DNA of 64,000 nt from NCBI RefSeq assembly GCF_040529335.1, contig NZ_CP159534.1, positions 2,232,001-2,296,000 on the forward strand, in the 5' to 3' direction. The translations under genes and the position numbers were made by a program. The stretch is from Streptomyces sp. HUAS MG91. GTDB taxonomy: Bacteria > Actinomycetota > Actinomycetes > Streptomycetales > Streptomycetaceae. Below, one piece after another: positions 1-12,842 of the stretch (position 1 is the first letter of the stretch; every line of letters starts with the position of its first letter). Under the pieces are notes generated by a model. That model was not told the DNA's origin. It saw only the letters and a list, made by a program, of their open reading frames with translations, and searched no databases.

Positions 1-1
1 C

Positions 2-286
2 TACGACGCGATGGTCTTCCACGGCCCCGGCACCGGCCCCACCGGCTTCTACGGCCTGCGCGAGGCGACGATCAAGGAGGCCGACACCCCGTCGCAGGGC
101 GGCAAGGAGGCCTCGTACCTCGACATCTTCCTCGACCTGCGCCGCAAGGCGATGCGCACGAAGAAGGCGGGCATCGACACCAGCCGCGTCGACACGGCCC
201 AGCGGCAGTTCCTCTACGACGGGAACCTCGCCCTCAGGACGCCGCTGACGTGGCAGGTGTACGGGGAGACGTACCGGGTGCGGTGA
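2..286 (+). CDS. Chitosanase, GH46 family, C-terminal fragment
   Basis: The gene is cut by the left edge; about 94 C-terminal residues are visible in the frame starting at base 2. Family GH46 chitosanases are secreted endo-enzymes that hydrolyse beta-1,4 bonds of chitosan. The visible part contains YDAMVFHGPG, GFYGLREATI and the closing LTWQVYGETYRVR, which I recognise from the end of Streptomyces GH46 chitosanases. The catalytic Glu/Asp pair and signal peptide lie outside the window, so activity and export cannot be judged here. The stop is TGA at 284-286. Confidence 0.85.
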   Translation, partial: YDAMVFHGPGTGPTGFYGLREATIKEADTPSQGGKEASYLDIFLDLRRKAMRTKKAGIDTSRVDTAQRQFLYDGNLALRTPLTWQVYGETYRVR

Positions 287-427
287 GGCGGGAGTTTCCA
301 CGGCGCACCCGTGCAACCAAACGTGAAGATGGTGTGTCTAAAGCGTGAAACACGCGTGCGCATCGCGCTCACGGCGCTCGCTCGCGACACTCAACCCCGT
401 CTCCACGCACGCCCGTTAAGGAACAAC

Positions 428-940
428 ATGCAGATACGTCCGACCCTGGCCGCCACCTCCGCGCTCTCCGTCTCCGCGCTGGCGGCCGCGGCCCTGCTGA
501 CCGCGGCCCCCGCGCACGCGGGCACCGAGTACAGCTCGGCGCTGAAGGTGCGCGGAGTCCAGTACGACGCCCCGGGCAGGGACGACAACCGCTGCTCCGG
601 CGGCAACACGTCCAAGGAGTACGTGACCGTCAAGAACTACTCCAGGACCGCGACGGTGAACCTCAAGGGGTACGTGGTCAAGGACAAGACCGGCAACAGG
701 TTCACCTTCACCAAGAGCCACACCCTCGAGCCCGGCGACTACGTCCGCCTGCGCGGCGGCAAGGGCACGGACTCGGACGCGAAGAACGTCGTGTACCGCA
801 ACAACTGCAACTTCATGTGGAACAACGACAAGGACACGATCTACCTCTACAAGCCGTCGGGCGCGCACGCGGACACCCACGCGTACACGAAGTCGGGCAA
901 CGACCGTGACGGGAACGGATACATCGGCTTCCACAACTGA
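428..940 (+). CDS. Secreted lamin tail domain (LTD) protein
   Basis: A 170-residue protein with a classical Sec signal peptide: a short basic start (MQIRP), a hydrophobic alanine-rich stretch to about residue 30, then cleavage near AHA|GTEYS. The mature part has the LTD pattern: EYVTVKNYS, then VNLKGYVVKDKTGNRFTF, then LEPGDYVRLRGGKG. This is an immunoglobulin-like beta-sandwich found in many secreted Streptomyces proteins. Two cysteines (RCSGG and NNCNF) could form a disulfide outside the cell. The ATG at 428 is chosen because AAGGA lies 6 bases upstream and the signal peptide starts there; an in-frame ATG at 311 would put a long polar tail before the signal. No enzymatic role can be assigned. 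Confidence 0.85.
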   Translation: MQIRPTLAATSALSVSALAAAALLTAAPAHAGTEYSSALKVRGVQYDAPGRDDNRCSGGNTSKEYVTVKNYSRTATVNLKGYVVKDKTGNRFTFTKSHTLEPGDYVRLRGGKGTDSDAKNVVYRNNCNFMWNNDKDTIYLYKPSGAHADTHAYTKSGNDRDGNGYIGFHN

Positions 941-1080
941 GTCACACCGACACCCGGGCGGCCACCCTCGCGCGGCCACCCGGGTCACGACTCGTCGAAG
1001 CGGCCCGCTGGCTGGGCCTCGTCGGGGTGCTCGCCGTGGCGGCGGCCGTCGTCACCACCTGGGTCGCCCCCGCCAAGTGA
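937..1080 (+). CDS. Possible small membrane peptide (weak)
   Basis: An open frame ends at TGA 1078-1080 and encodes a tail of about 31 residues with one strong hydrophobic helix (WLGLVGVLAVAAAVVTTWV). There is no ATG or GTG before the helix. A CTG at 937 overlapping the stop of the LTD gene (CTGA) would give 47 residues beginning LSHTDTRAAT, but no ribosome binding site precedes it. It could be a real small single-pass protein started by coupling, or chance coding in GC-rich DNA. I lean slightly to chance. Confidence 0.25.
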   Translation: MSHTDTRAATLARPPGSRLVEAARWLGLVGVLAVAAAVVTTWVAPAK

Positions 1081-1150
1081 CCGTCCCCGAACGCACCGCG
1101 ACGCCCGCCCAGTCGTCCGGTCGGGGACAGTGGGGCGAGCGTCGCGCTCT

Positions 1151-1181
1151 GTTCCGTACGCCTTTGTACGGGACGTTTTTT
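1151..1181 (+). terminator. Rho-independent-type terminator between convergent units
   Basis: GTTCCGTAC at 1151-1159 pairs with GTACGGGAC at 1166-1174 (9 bp with one G-T pair, 6-base loop) and is followed by six T residues at 1176-1181. The T-tract orientation fits termination of the plus-strand genes. It also lies just past the minus-strand gltD stop, so it may serve both sides. Confidence 0.7.
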
Positions 1182-1189
1182 GGGGGGCG

Positions 1190-2645
1190 TCAGACCATGA
1201 GGGCGCGGTCCGTCGGCTTGATCGGGGCCGGCAGGTCCGAGGCGCCGGTCAGGAACCGGTCGACGCCGCGGGCGGCCGAGCGGCCCTCCGCGATGGCCCA
1301 GACGATGAGCGACTGGCCGCGGCCGGCGTCGCCCGCCACGAAGACACCGGGCACGTTCGTCTGGAAGTCGGCGTCGCGGGCGATGTTGCCGCGCTCGTCG
1401 AGGTCCAGGGCGAACTGCGAGACCAGGCCGTTCTCCTGGTCGGTGCCGGTGAAGCCCATGGCCAGCGTCACCAGCTGGGCGGGGATCTTGCGCTCCGTGC
1501 CCGGCTTCGGGGTCAGCTTGCCGTCGATGAACTCGACCTCGGTGAGGTGCAGCCACTGGACGTTGCCGTCCTCGTCGCCCTCGAAGTGGGTCGTCGAGAC
1601 GGAGTAGACCCGCTCGCCGCCCTCCTCGTGGGCCGAGGTGACCTTGTAGAGCATCGGGAAGGTCGGCCACGGCTGCGAGACCGGGTTCCGGTCGTCGTTC
1701 GGGCGCGGCATGATCTCCAGCTGCGTGACCGAGGCGGCGCCCTGGCGGTGGGCGGTGCCCACGCAGTCGGCGCCGGTGTCGCCGCCGCCGATGACGACGA
1801 CGTGCTTGCCCTCGGCGGTGATGGGGGGCTGCACGAAGTCGCCCTCCTGCACCTTGTTGGAGAGCGGCAGGTACTCCATGGCGAAGTGGATGCCGTTCAG
1901 CTCGCGGCCCGGGACCGGCAGGTCGCGGGAGACCGTGGCACCGGCGGCGACGACGACCGCGTCGTGGCGCTTGCGCAGCTTCTTGGCGTCGAGGTCGCGG
2001 CCGATCTCCACGCCCGTACGGAACTTGGTGCCCTCCGCGCGCATCTGCTCGATGCGGCGGTTGATGTGGCGCTTCTCCATCTTGAACTCGGGGATGCCGT
2101 AGCGGAGCAGGCCGCCGATGCGGTCGGCGCGCTCGTAGACGACGACCGTGTGGCCGGCCCGCGTCAGCTGCTGGGCGGCGGCGAGTCCCGCCGGGCCCGA
2201 GCCGATGACGGCGACGGTCTTGCCCGACAGGCGCTCGGGGATCTGCGGGGCGACGTCGCCCCGGTCCCACGCCTGGTCGATGATCGAGACCTCGACGTTC
2301 TTGATGGTGACGGGCGGCTGGTTGATGCCCAGCACACACGCCGACTCGCACGGAGCGGGGCACAGCCGGCCCGTGAACTCCGGGAAGTTGTTCGTGGCGT
2401 GCAGGCGCTCCTGCGCGGCCGACCAGTCCTCGCGGTACGCGTAGTCGTTCCACTCGGGGATCAGGTTCCCCAGCGGGCAGCCGTTGTGACAGAACGGGAT
2501 GCCGCAGTCCATGCAGCGCGAGGCCTGCTTGCTGATGATGGGGAGCAGCGAGCCGGGAACGTAGACCTCGTTCCAGTCCCGCACGCGCTCGCCGACCGGA
2601 CGGGTCTGGGCGACCTCGCGCCCGTGGTTGAGAAAGCCCTTGGGA

Positions 2646-2653
<8 letters not shown>
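1190..2653 (-). CDS. gltD: Glutamate synthase (NADPH) small subunit
   Basis: 487 residues. This is the FAD/NADPH subunit that passes electrons to GltB for conversion of glutamine plus 2-oxoglutarate into two glutamates. The N-terminal iron-sulfur region is complete: CMDC at 47-50, C55 and C59, then [10 protein letters not shown] with C98, C102 and C106. The FAD-binding AVIGSGPAG is near 148-156, and a second dinucleotide fold carries [10 protein letters not shown]. The start ATG at 2653 lies inside the 3' end of gltB (the gltB stop is at 2646-2648), an 8-base overlap that suggests translational coupling. The length is normal for the family. Confidence 0.97.
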
Positions 2654-7259
<4,606 letters not shown>

Positions 7260-7321
7260 CGGCTCTCCCGTCGTCGTCGTGGCATTTTCAAGTGCCGAGG
7301 GACGACGTTGGCCCTCTGCTG

Positions 7322-7335
7322 GTATTGCGAAATAC
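7322..7335. promoter_or_regulatory. Inverted repeat upstream of gltB
   Basis: GTATT-GCGA-AATAC is a perfect 5-bp inverted repeat with a 4-base centre, AT-rich against a GC-rich background, 63-76 bases upstream of the gltB start. It lies within about 15 bases of the GlnR-like box. It could be a second operator or part of the promoter; the binding protein is unknown. Confidence 0.4.
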
Positions 7336-7348
7336 GTGCTGCTGCAAA

Positions 7349-7364
7349 ATTTCACGCAGGTTAC
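7349..7364 (-). promoter_or_regulatory. GlnR-like box upstream of gltB
   Basis: Read on the minus strand, GTAAC-CTGCGT-GAAAT matches the actinobacterial GlnR pattern gTnAC-n6-GaAAc at all conserved positions except the last base. It lies 90-105 bases upstream of the gltB ATG. GlnR is the OmpR-type nitrogen regulator of Streptomyces. Only one box was found where strong sites usually have two, so binding may be moderate. Match seen in sequence; function inferred. Confidence 0.5.
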
Positions 7365-7603
7365 ATGATGAAGCGAATCCCGAGAAGTGGATAGTTCGTT
7401 CCAGCATGCGGACGCCAGGGGTGGCGGCGGAAGGCGGCCCGGCGGGCAGATCGATGTCCGGAAAGAGCCGACGGTGCGCCGCGGGCCTCATTGCCCACAG
7501 CGCTTACGGCTCATGCCCCGTGGTCAAGTACTCGAAACCGTCCAGTAACGACTACTTATGCAAGGCCCTGTATAGCCATCATCCGGCCGTGACCTGGCGA
7601 CCG
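7365..7603. other. Gene-free stretch between gltB promoter region and VIT gene
   Basis: About 240 bases, less GC-rich than the surroundings. I see no open frame with a ribosome binding site, no clear hairpin terminator for the VIT gene that ends at 7604, and no convincing -10/-35 pair. It probably holds distal regulatory sequence for gltB. Confidence 0.4.
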
Positions 7604-8335
7604 TCAACCTATCGCCGTACCGAAAAGGCTGCCCAGGAGATAGGTCACACCCGCCGCGGCCCCGCCCAGGGCCAACTGCCGCAGTCCGCTGAACCACCAC
7701 GAGCGGGCCGTCACCTTGGCCACGACCGCGCCGCACGCGAAGAGCCCGACGAGCGCCAGCACGACGGCCGGCCACAGATCGCTCGCACCGAGCAGATAGG
7801 GCAGTACGGGGATCAGGGCCCCCAGCGCGAACGCCCCGAAGGAGGAGACCGCGGCCACCGTCGGCGAGGGCAGATCCCCCGGGTCGATGCCCAGCTCCTC
7901 GCGGGCGTGGATCTCCAGGGCCTGCTCGGGGTCCTTGGACAGCTGCTCGGCGACCTGGCGGGCGAGCTCCGGCTCGACACCGCGCGAGATGTACAGCTCG
8001 GCCAGCTCCCGCTCCTCGTCCGCCGGGTGTTTGCGCAGCTCACGCCGCTCGACGTCGAGTTCGGCCTCGACCAGCTCCCGCTGGGAGGCGACGGAGGTGT
8101 ACTCGCCGGCCGCCATGGAGAAGGCACCGGCGGCCAGGCCCGAAAGGCCGGTGATGATGATCGTCTGCTGCGCGACGGCGCCGCCCGCGACACCGGCCAT
8201 CAGCGCGAAGTTGGAGACCAGACCGTCCATCGCGCCGAACACCGCGGGGCGCAGCCAGCCGCCGTTCACATCGCGGTGCGTGTGGTTGTCCCGGTGCGCG
8301 TCGTGGAGCGTCGCCTCGGTCTCGATGATGGCCAT
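7604..8335 (-). CDS. VIT1/CCC1 family iron/manganese transporter
   Basis: 243 residues. Members of this family move Fe2+ or Mn2+ out of the cytosol. The N-terminal domain starts with the signature GGWLRPAVFGAMDGLVSNFA, then IIITGLSGLAAGAFSMAAGEY, which carries the glycine/methionine/glutamate residues typical of the first membrane helices. A charged helical hairpin follows (about 100-150, many Glu/Arg; the metal-binding domain in relatives), then three hydrophobic segments at the C-terminus ending in LLGSLFG. The ATG at 8335 fits the family start; a longer frame to 8422 has an atypical leader. It is divergent from the LacI operon and probably monocistronic. Confidence 0.88.
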   Translation of the reverse strand: MAIIETEATLHDAHRDNHTHRDVNGGWLRPAVFGAMDGLVSNFALMAGVAGGAVAQQTIIITGLSGLAAGAFSMAAGEYTSVASQRELVEAELDVERRELRKHPADEERELAELYISRGVEPELARQVAEQLSKDPEQALEIHAREELGIDPGDLPSPTVAAVSSFGAFALGALIPVLPYLLGASDLWPAVVLALVGLFACGAVVAKVTARSWWFSGLRQLALGGAAAGVTYLLGSLFGTAIG

Positions 8336-8518
8336 GTCGCTGATCCCCGTCCCCTGTGCCGCCTGTGGTCCTTGCTCTCTACGGCCTCGAAAGTACGCGC
8401 GAAAAATCGCCGCCGCTAGCAAGGAAGGCCGTACTTACCTGCGCTTTTGCGCCCTGCGCAACGACGTCGCGGCGGACGCCCCGGGATCACTCGTGAGATG
8501 GATCACGCGATCGGCGCG

Positions 8519-8548
8519 TTGACCGCCGGGGAAACATGGTCGCAATAT
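8519..8548 (+). promoter_or_regulatory. Predicted promoter of the lacI-ABC-ARH operon
   Basis: TTGACC at 8519-8524 and CAATAT at 8543-8548 are separated by 18 bases, a reasonable sigma-HrdB-type promoter. The twin LacI-type operators begin at the very next base, over the expected transcription start, which fits repression by the product of the first gene. Confidence 0.5.
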
Positions 8549-8583
8549 CTGTAAACGTTTCCAGATGCGGGAAACGTTTACAG
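8549..8583. promoter_or_regulatory. Twin LacI-family operators
   Basis: CTGTAAACGTTTCC (8549-8562) and its exact reverse complement GGAAACGTTTACAG (8570-8583) flank a 7-base spacer. Each arm contains the palindromic core AAACGTTT, the classic centre of LacI/CcpA-type sites, so this looks like two operators with centres 19 bp apart. They sit between the -10 element and the lacI start. Arms and cores are seen directly; identity of the bound protein is inferred from the adjacent gene. Confidence 0.8.
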
Positions 8584-8636
8584 GAGCCGGGATCTCCCGG
8601 ACAGGACCGGCACAACCGACGTATGGGGGCAGCGCG

Positions 8637-9674
8637 ATGGGTACGAGCACGGGTCAACCGACGATCGTGTCGATCGCGGAGCGCGCCGGTGTCTCCATCG
8701 CCTCCGTCTCCCGCGTCCTGAACGGCGTGGGGGCCCGCCGCGACACCGTCCTCAAGGTCGAGCGCGCCGCCGCCGAACTCGGCTATGTGCCGAACGCGGT
8801 GGCCCGCTCCCTCAAGGGCGGCCGCACCCGCCAGCTCACCTTCGCGATGCCCGACATCGGCAACCCGGTGTACGTGGCGATGGTCCGCGCCATCCAGACC
8901 GTCGCCAAAGCCGCCGGTTACCGGCTGCTCCTGCACTCCACGGACGCCGTGGTCGACGACGAGCTCGCGGTGCTGCGCAGCCTCGGCGACCGCACCAGCG
9001 ACGGACTCATCCTCTGCCCCATCCGCATCACGGACGCCCACATCGAGGCGCTGCGCACCGCCGCGGGCCCGGTCGTGGTCATAGGTTCGCTGCCCGACGG
9101 AGTGCCCGTGGACAGTGTGCGTGCCGACTCCGTCGCGGGCGCCGCGCTCGCCGTGCGCCATCTGCACGACACGGGCCGCCGCCGGATCGCCTTCGTCAAC
9201 GGCCCCGCGGACACGGTCCCCGGCCGGAACCGCGACGAGGGCTACCGGGCGGCGCTGGCCGACTGCGGACTCGTATACGACCCGGACCTCGTCGTGCACA
9301 CGGACTTCGGCATCGAGTCGGGTGCCGAGGCCGCCGACCGGCTGCTCGCGGAGGGCCGCCCCGACGCGGTCTTCTGCGCCAACGACCAGCTCGCGCTCGG
9401 CGCCGCCCGCGCCCTGCACGCCCGTGGCCTGCGCATACCGGAGGACGTCGCCGTCGCCGGGATGGACGACAGCATGCTCGCGCAGGCCGGCTGGCCACCG
9501 CTGACCAGCGTCGACCTGGGCTCCACCGAGCGCGGTCGGCGCGCCGCCGAACTTCTCCTGAACCGTCTCGACCCCGCCGAGCCGGTGACCGAGACCGCCA
9601 CCCCCCGCTCCACCACCGCCCCGCCCCGCCTCGTCGTCCGTGCCTCCACGGGCCGGGCGGCGCCCGACAGTTGA
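8637..9674 (+). CDS. LacI/GalR family transcriptional regulator
   Basis: 345 residues. The N-terminal helix-turn-helix is typical (TIVSIAERAGVSIASVSRVLNG, about 8-29), followed by the hinge LGYVPNAVARSLKGG and a periplasmic-binding-protein-like sensor domain (residues 60-335) with NDQLALGAARALHARGLRIPEDVAV near 240-270. The ATG at 8637 follows GGGGG and starts just before the DNA-binding domain. It is the first gene of the operon, 19 bases ahead of the permeases, with twin operators upstream, so it is likely an autoregulated local repressor whose ligand is the imported or processed substrate. Sugars are typical ligands, but the actual one cannot be read from sequence. Confidence 0.92.
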   Translation: MGTSTGQPTIVSIAERAGVSIASVSRVLNGVGARRDTVLKVERAAAELGYVPNAVARSLKGGRTRQLTFAMPDIGNPVYVAMVRAIQTVAKAAGYRLLLHSTDAVVDDELAVLRSLGDRTSDGLILCPIRITDAHIEALRTAAGPVVVIGSLPDGVPVDSVRADSVAGAALAVRHLHDTGRRRIAFVNGPADTVPGRNRDEGYRAALADCGLVYDPDLVVHTDFGIESGAEAADRLLAEGRPDAVFCANDQLALGAARALHARGLRIPEDVAVAGMDDSMLAQAGWPPLTSVDLGSTERGRRAAELLLNRLDPAEPVTETATPRSTTAPPRLVVRASTGRAAPDS

Positions 9675-9693
9675 GAGTCACGAGGTTCTCGCC

Positions 9694-10653
9694 ATGAGTC
9701 TCACCGCCTCCCGGGACAGCGCCGTTCCGGGCAGCCGCGGCACACCGCCGCCCCGTACTCCGAACCAGCGCAAGCGTGCGCTGGGGCTGGACCGGGGCGC
9801 CTGGTTCCTGCTGCTCCCCGCGCTGATCCCGATCCTGATACTCAGCGTGGGCCCCCTTCTGTACGGCATCTCGCTCGCGTTCACGGACTCGCAGGCGGGC
9901 CGCACCGCGCCGACCCAGTTCGTGGGCCTGGACAACTTCCTGGACCTGCGCCACGACGGGCTGTTCTGGGAGTCGTTCCGCATCGGCCTGGTCTGGGCCG
10001 TGTGCGTGACGGCGCTGCAGTTCGTGCTGGCCCTGGGCCTGGCCCTGCTGCTCAACCAGAACCTGCGGTTCCGCTGGCTGGCCCGCACCCTCGCGCTCGT
10101 CCCCTGGGCGATGCCCGAGGTCGTCGTCGGCATCATGTGGCGGCTGGTCTACCACTCGGACGCGGGCGTGCTGAACAAGACGCTGACGCAGTTCGGGCTG
10201 ATCCACGAGAACGTCGACTGGCTCTCGGACCTGTCCTACGCGCTGCCCGCGGTCATCGTGGTCGGCGTCTGGGCGGGCATGCCGCAGACGACGGTCGTGC
10301 TCCTGGCCGGTCTGCAGAACGTGCCGCACGAGCTGCGCGAGGCCGCCCAGCTCGACGGCGCGGGCCTGTGGCGCCGCTTCACCACGGTCACCTGGCCGGC
10401 GCTCAAGCCCGTCGTCCTCGCCGTCACCGCGCTGAACTTCATCTGGAACTTCAACTCCTTCGGCCTGGTGTACGTGCTGACGCAAGGCGGCCCGGGCGGC
10501 AAGACCCGGCTGCCGATGCTGTTCGCGTACGAAGAGGCCTTCAAGTACGGCCAGTTCGGCTACGCGGCCGCGATGGGCCTGGTCATGGTCGCGGTGATCG
10601 CGGTGCTGCTCACCGTGTTCCTGCGCAAGAAGCTGAAGGAGGACGTGGCATGA
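9694..10653 (+). CDS. ABC sugar-type transporter permease, MalF-like
   Basis: 319 residues with six membrane segments, starting with WFLLLPALIPILILSVGPLLYGISLAF. The conserved EAA loop that contacts the ATPase is ELREAAQLDGAGLWRRFTTV, followed by TWPALKP. A short basic cytoplasmic N-terminus (about 40 residues, Pro/Arg-rich) precedes the first helix. It pairs with the next gene, which overlaps by ATGA. This is a CUT1-type carbohydrate uptake permease. No ATPase is encoded nearby; in Streptomyces such importers commonly use the shared ATPase MsiK (family knowledge). Confidence 0.93.
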   Translation: MSLTASRDSAVPGSRGTPPPRTPNQRKRALGLDRGAWFLLLPALIPILILSVGPLLYGISLAFTDSQAGRTAPTQFVGLDNFLDLRHDGLFWESFRIGLVWAVCVTALQFVLALGLALLLNQNLRFRWLARTLALVPWAMPEVVVGIMWRLVYHSDAGVLNKTLTQFGLIHENVDWLSDLSYALPAVIVVGVWAGMPQTTVVLLAGLQNVPHELREAAQLDGAGLWRRFTTVTWPALKPVVLAVTALNFIWNFNSFGLVYVLTQGGPGGKTRLPMLFAYEEAFKYGQFGYAAAMGLVMVAVIAVLLTVFLRKKLKEDVA

Positions 10654-11498
10654 GCACCCCCCGCACGCTGCGCCGGACCGCGGGCCGCACGGGTCAGTAC
10701 CTGGCCCTGCTCTGCTACATGGTCTTCCTGGCCTTCCCCTTCCTCTGGCTGCTCTCCACGTCCTTCAAGTCCGCTCAGGAACTGGGCTCGATCGACCCGA
10801 CGTGGATCCCGCAGCATCCGAGCCTGGACAACTACCGCGCGGCCTTCGACGCGCAGCCGCTGCTGCGCTCGGCGCTCAACAGCCTCGTGGTCGCGGTCAG
10901 CGCCTCGGTGATCTCGGTCGCGATCGCGGTCCCGGCGGCATACGTGATGGTGCGCTACAAGACCCGGGTGAGCCAGGCGGGCACGGCCTGGATCCTGGTC
11001 AGCCAGATGTTCCCGTTCGTCCTGGTGATCATCCCGCTGTTCCTGGTCCTGAAGAACCTGCACATGATCGACAGCCTCCTCGGCCTGATCATCGTGTACG
11101 TCGTCTGGAACCTGCCCTTCTCCCTGTGGATGCTCCAGGGCTACGTCAAGTCGGTGCCGACCTCCCTGGAGGAGGCGGCGGCGATGGACGGGGCGAGCCG
11201 GCTGCGCACGCTCGTCAGCGTGGTCCTGCCGCTCCTCGCGCCCGGCCTGGTGGCGACGCTGATGTTCTCCTTCGTCACCGCCTGGAACGAGTTCTTCTTC
11301 GCCCTCGTGCTCCTCAAGTCCCCGGAGAACCAGACGATGTCGGTCATCCTCACCCGCTTCCTCGGCGCCGAGGGCGTCGCGGACCTCGGCCCGCTGGCCG
11401 CCGCCTCGGTCCTGGCCACCATCCCCAGCCTCGTCTTCTTCGCGCTGCTCCAGCGGCGCCTGGTCGGCGGCATGATGAGCGGGGCGGTGAAGGGCTGA
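10650..11498 (+). CDS. ABC sugar-type transporter permease, MalG-like
   Basis: 282 residues and six membrane segments, with the EAA loop SLEEAAAMDGASRLRTLVSV. MalG-type features include the early YLALLCYMVFLAFPFLWLLSTSFK and the C-terminal LLQRRLVGGMMSGAVKG. It starts inside the stop of the preceding permease (ATGA) and ends one base into the binding-protein gene (TGATG), so the three transport genes are tightly coupled. Confidence 0.93.
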   Translation: MSTPRTLRRTAGRTGQYLALLCYMVFLAFPFLWLLSTSFKSAQELGSIDPTWIPQHPSLDNYRAAFDAQPLLRSALNSLVVAVSASVISVAIAVPAAYVMVRYKTRVSQAGTAWILVSQMFPFVLVIIPLFLVLKNLHMIDSLLGLIIVYVVWNLPFSLWMLQGYVKSVPTSLEEAAAMDGASRLRTLVSVVLPLLAPGLVATLMFSFVTAWNEFFFALVLLKSPENQTMSVILTRFLGAEGVADLGPLAAASVLATIPSLVFFALLQRRLVGGMMSGAVKG

Positions 11499-12793
11499 TG
11501 CGCAGGCGCACCTTCCTCACCGCCGCCGCGGCGGGCCTCGCCGCCACCGCCGTCGCGGGCTGCGGCGGCTCGGACTCCGACGCGGACGACGGCACGATCA
11601 CCCTCGAATTCCTCAGCCTGGCCTGGCAGAAGGAGTCGGTCGACGCCAACAAGACGCTCGTCGCCCGGTGGAACAAGGCCCACCCCGACGTCCGGGTCAA
11701 GTACATCCAGGGCAGCTGGGACAACATCCACGACCAGCTCCTCACCTCCTTCGAGGGCGGCGAGGCGCCGGACATCTTCCACGACGACGCCTCCGACCTC
11801 ACCGACTTCGGCTACGGCGGCTACCTCGCGGACCTGTCCCCCTATCTGCCCGAGTCCCTGAAGCGGGACATCCCGAAGGCGGCCTGGGCGACGACGACGT
11901 ACGACGGCAAGATCTACGGCGTGCCGTTCCTCCAGGAGCCGCGCGTGATCATCGCCAACGCGAAGCTGCTCAAGGAGTCCGGCGTCCGTATCCCGACGGC
12001 CGAACGCCCGTGGACCTGGGACGAGTTCGAGGCCGTGGCCAAGCGGCTGACGCACAGCCGCAACCGCTACGGCGTCGCCTGGTCCATGAAGGAACCGGTC
12101 AGCCAGTCCGTCAACCTGTCCCTGTCCACCGACGGCCGGATCTTCTACAAGGACAAGGACGGCAAGAACGAGATCCGCTACGACGGTCCCGACTCGGCCA
12201 TCGCCCAGCTGATCAACCGCCAGGTCAACCAGGACCGCACGGCCCCGAAGTCGGGCCTGGGCATGTCGGGCTCCGACACCCTGCCGGGCTTCTTCGCGGG
12301 CCGCTACGCGATGCTGCCGCTCAACTTCTCCTACCGCCAGCAGGTGAAGCAGCAGGCCCCCAAGGGCTTCGACTGGACGGTCCTGCCGATGCCCGCGGGC
12401 GCCGGAGGACTCGCCCAGGGCACCGCGCCGCAGACCCTCTCGGTCTCCGCGGACAGCAGGCACAAGAAGGCGGCCGCGGCCTTCGTCGCGTACCTCACGC
12501 AGGCCCGCCACCAGGTCCAACTGGCGCGCGGCGACTGGCTGTTGCCCACCAGCACCGAGGCCCTGAAGGATCCCGCGCTCACCACGACCGCGTACGGCTG
12601 GCGGACCGGCGCCGACATAGCGGCGTCCCTGCGCCCCTCCCCCGTCCTCGGGGTGCGCGGCTACGCCGAGTGGAAGGACAAGATCGCCACCCCGGCCTAC
12701 CAGGAGTACTACAACGGCGGGATCGGCCTCGCCGACCTGCGCAGGCGCCTGGCCGGGGACGGCAACCGCATCCTCGACCGCTACCAGCGCTAG
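11498..12793 (+). CDS. Extracellular solute-binding lipoprotein (family 1, sugar type)
   Basis: 431 residues. The start MRRRTFLTAAAAGLAATAVAGC gives an Arg-rich signal and a lipobox ending at Cys22 (AVAGC), so the protein is a membrane-anchored lipoprotein outside the cell; the RRRTF start is Tat-like. The body is a MalE-type solute-binding fold: LSLAWQKESVDANKTLVARWN near the N-terminus, then APDIFHDDASDLTDFGYGGYLADLSPYL, and the closing ADLRRRLAGDGNRILDRY. It feeds the two permeases just upstream. The ligand is unknown; carbohydrates, glycosides or nucleoside-like compounds are possible. Confidence 0.93.
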   Translation: MRRRTFLTAAAAGLAATAVAGCGGSDSDADDGTITLEFLSLAWQKESVDANKTLVARWNKAHPDVRVKYIQGSWDNIHDQLLTSFEGGEAPDIFHDDASDLTDFGYGGYLADLSPYLPESLKRDIPKAAWATTTYDGKIYGVPFLQEPRVIIANAKLLKESGVRIPTAERPWTWDEFEAVAKRLTHSRNRYGVAWSMKEPVSQSVNLSLSTDGRIFYKDKDGKNEIRYDGPDSAIAQLINRQVNQDRTAPKSGLGMSGSDTLPGFFAGRYAMLPLNFSYRQQVKQQAPKGFDWTVLPMPAGAGGLAQGTAPQTLSVSADSRHKKAAAAFVAYLTQARHQVQLARGDWLLPTSTEALKDPALTTTAYGWRTGADIAASLRPSPVLGVRGYAEWKDKIATPAYQEYYNGGIGLADLRRRLAGDGNRILDRYQR

Positions 12794-12820
12794 GCACGAC
12801 CCGCACGACCCGCACGACCC
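12794..12820 (+). repeat. Three perfect 9-bp tandem repeats
   Basis: GCACGACCC occurs three times in a row (12794-12802, 12803-12811, 12812-12820) directly after the binding-protein stop and 22 bases before the first ADP-ribosylglycohydrolase gene. Probably a slippage product in spacer DNA; no role is evident. Confidence 0.8.
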
Positions 12821-12842
12821 CAGAAATGAGCACGAACACACC

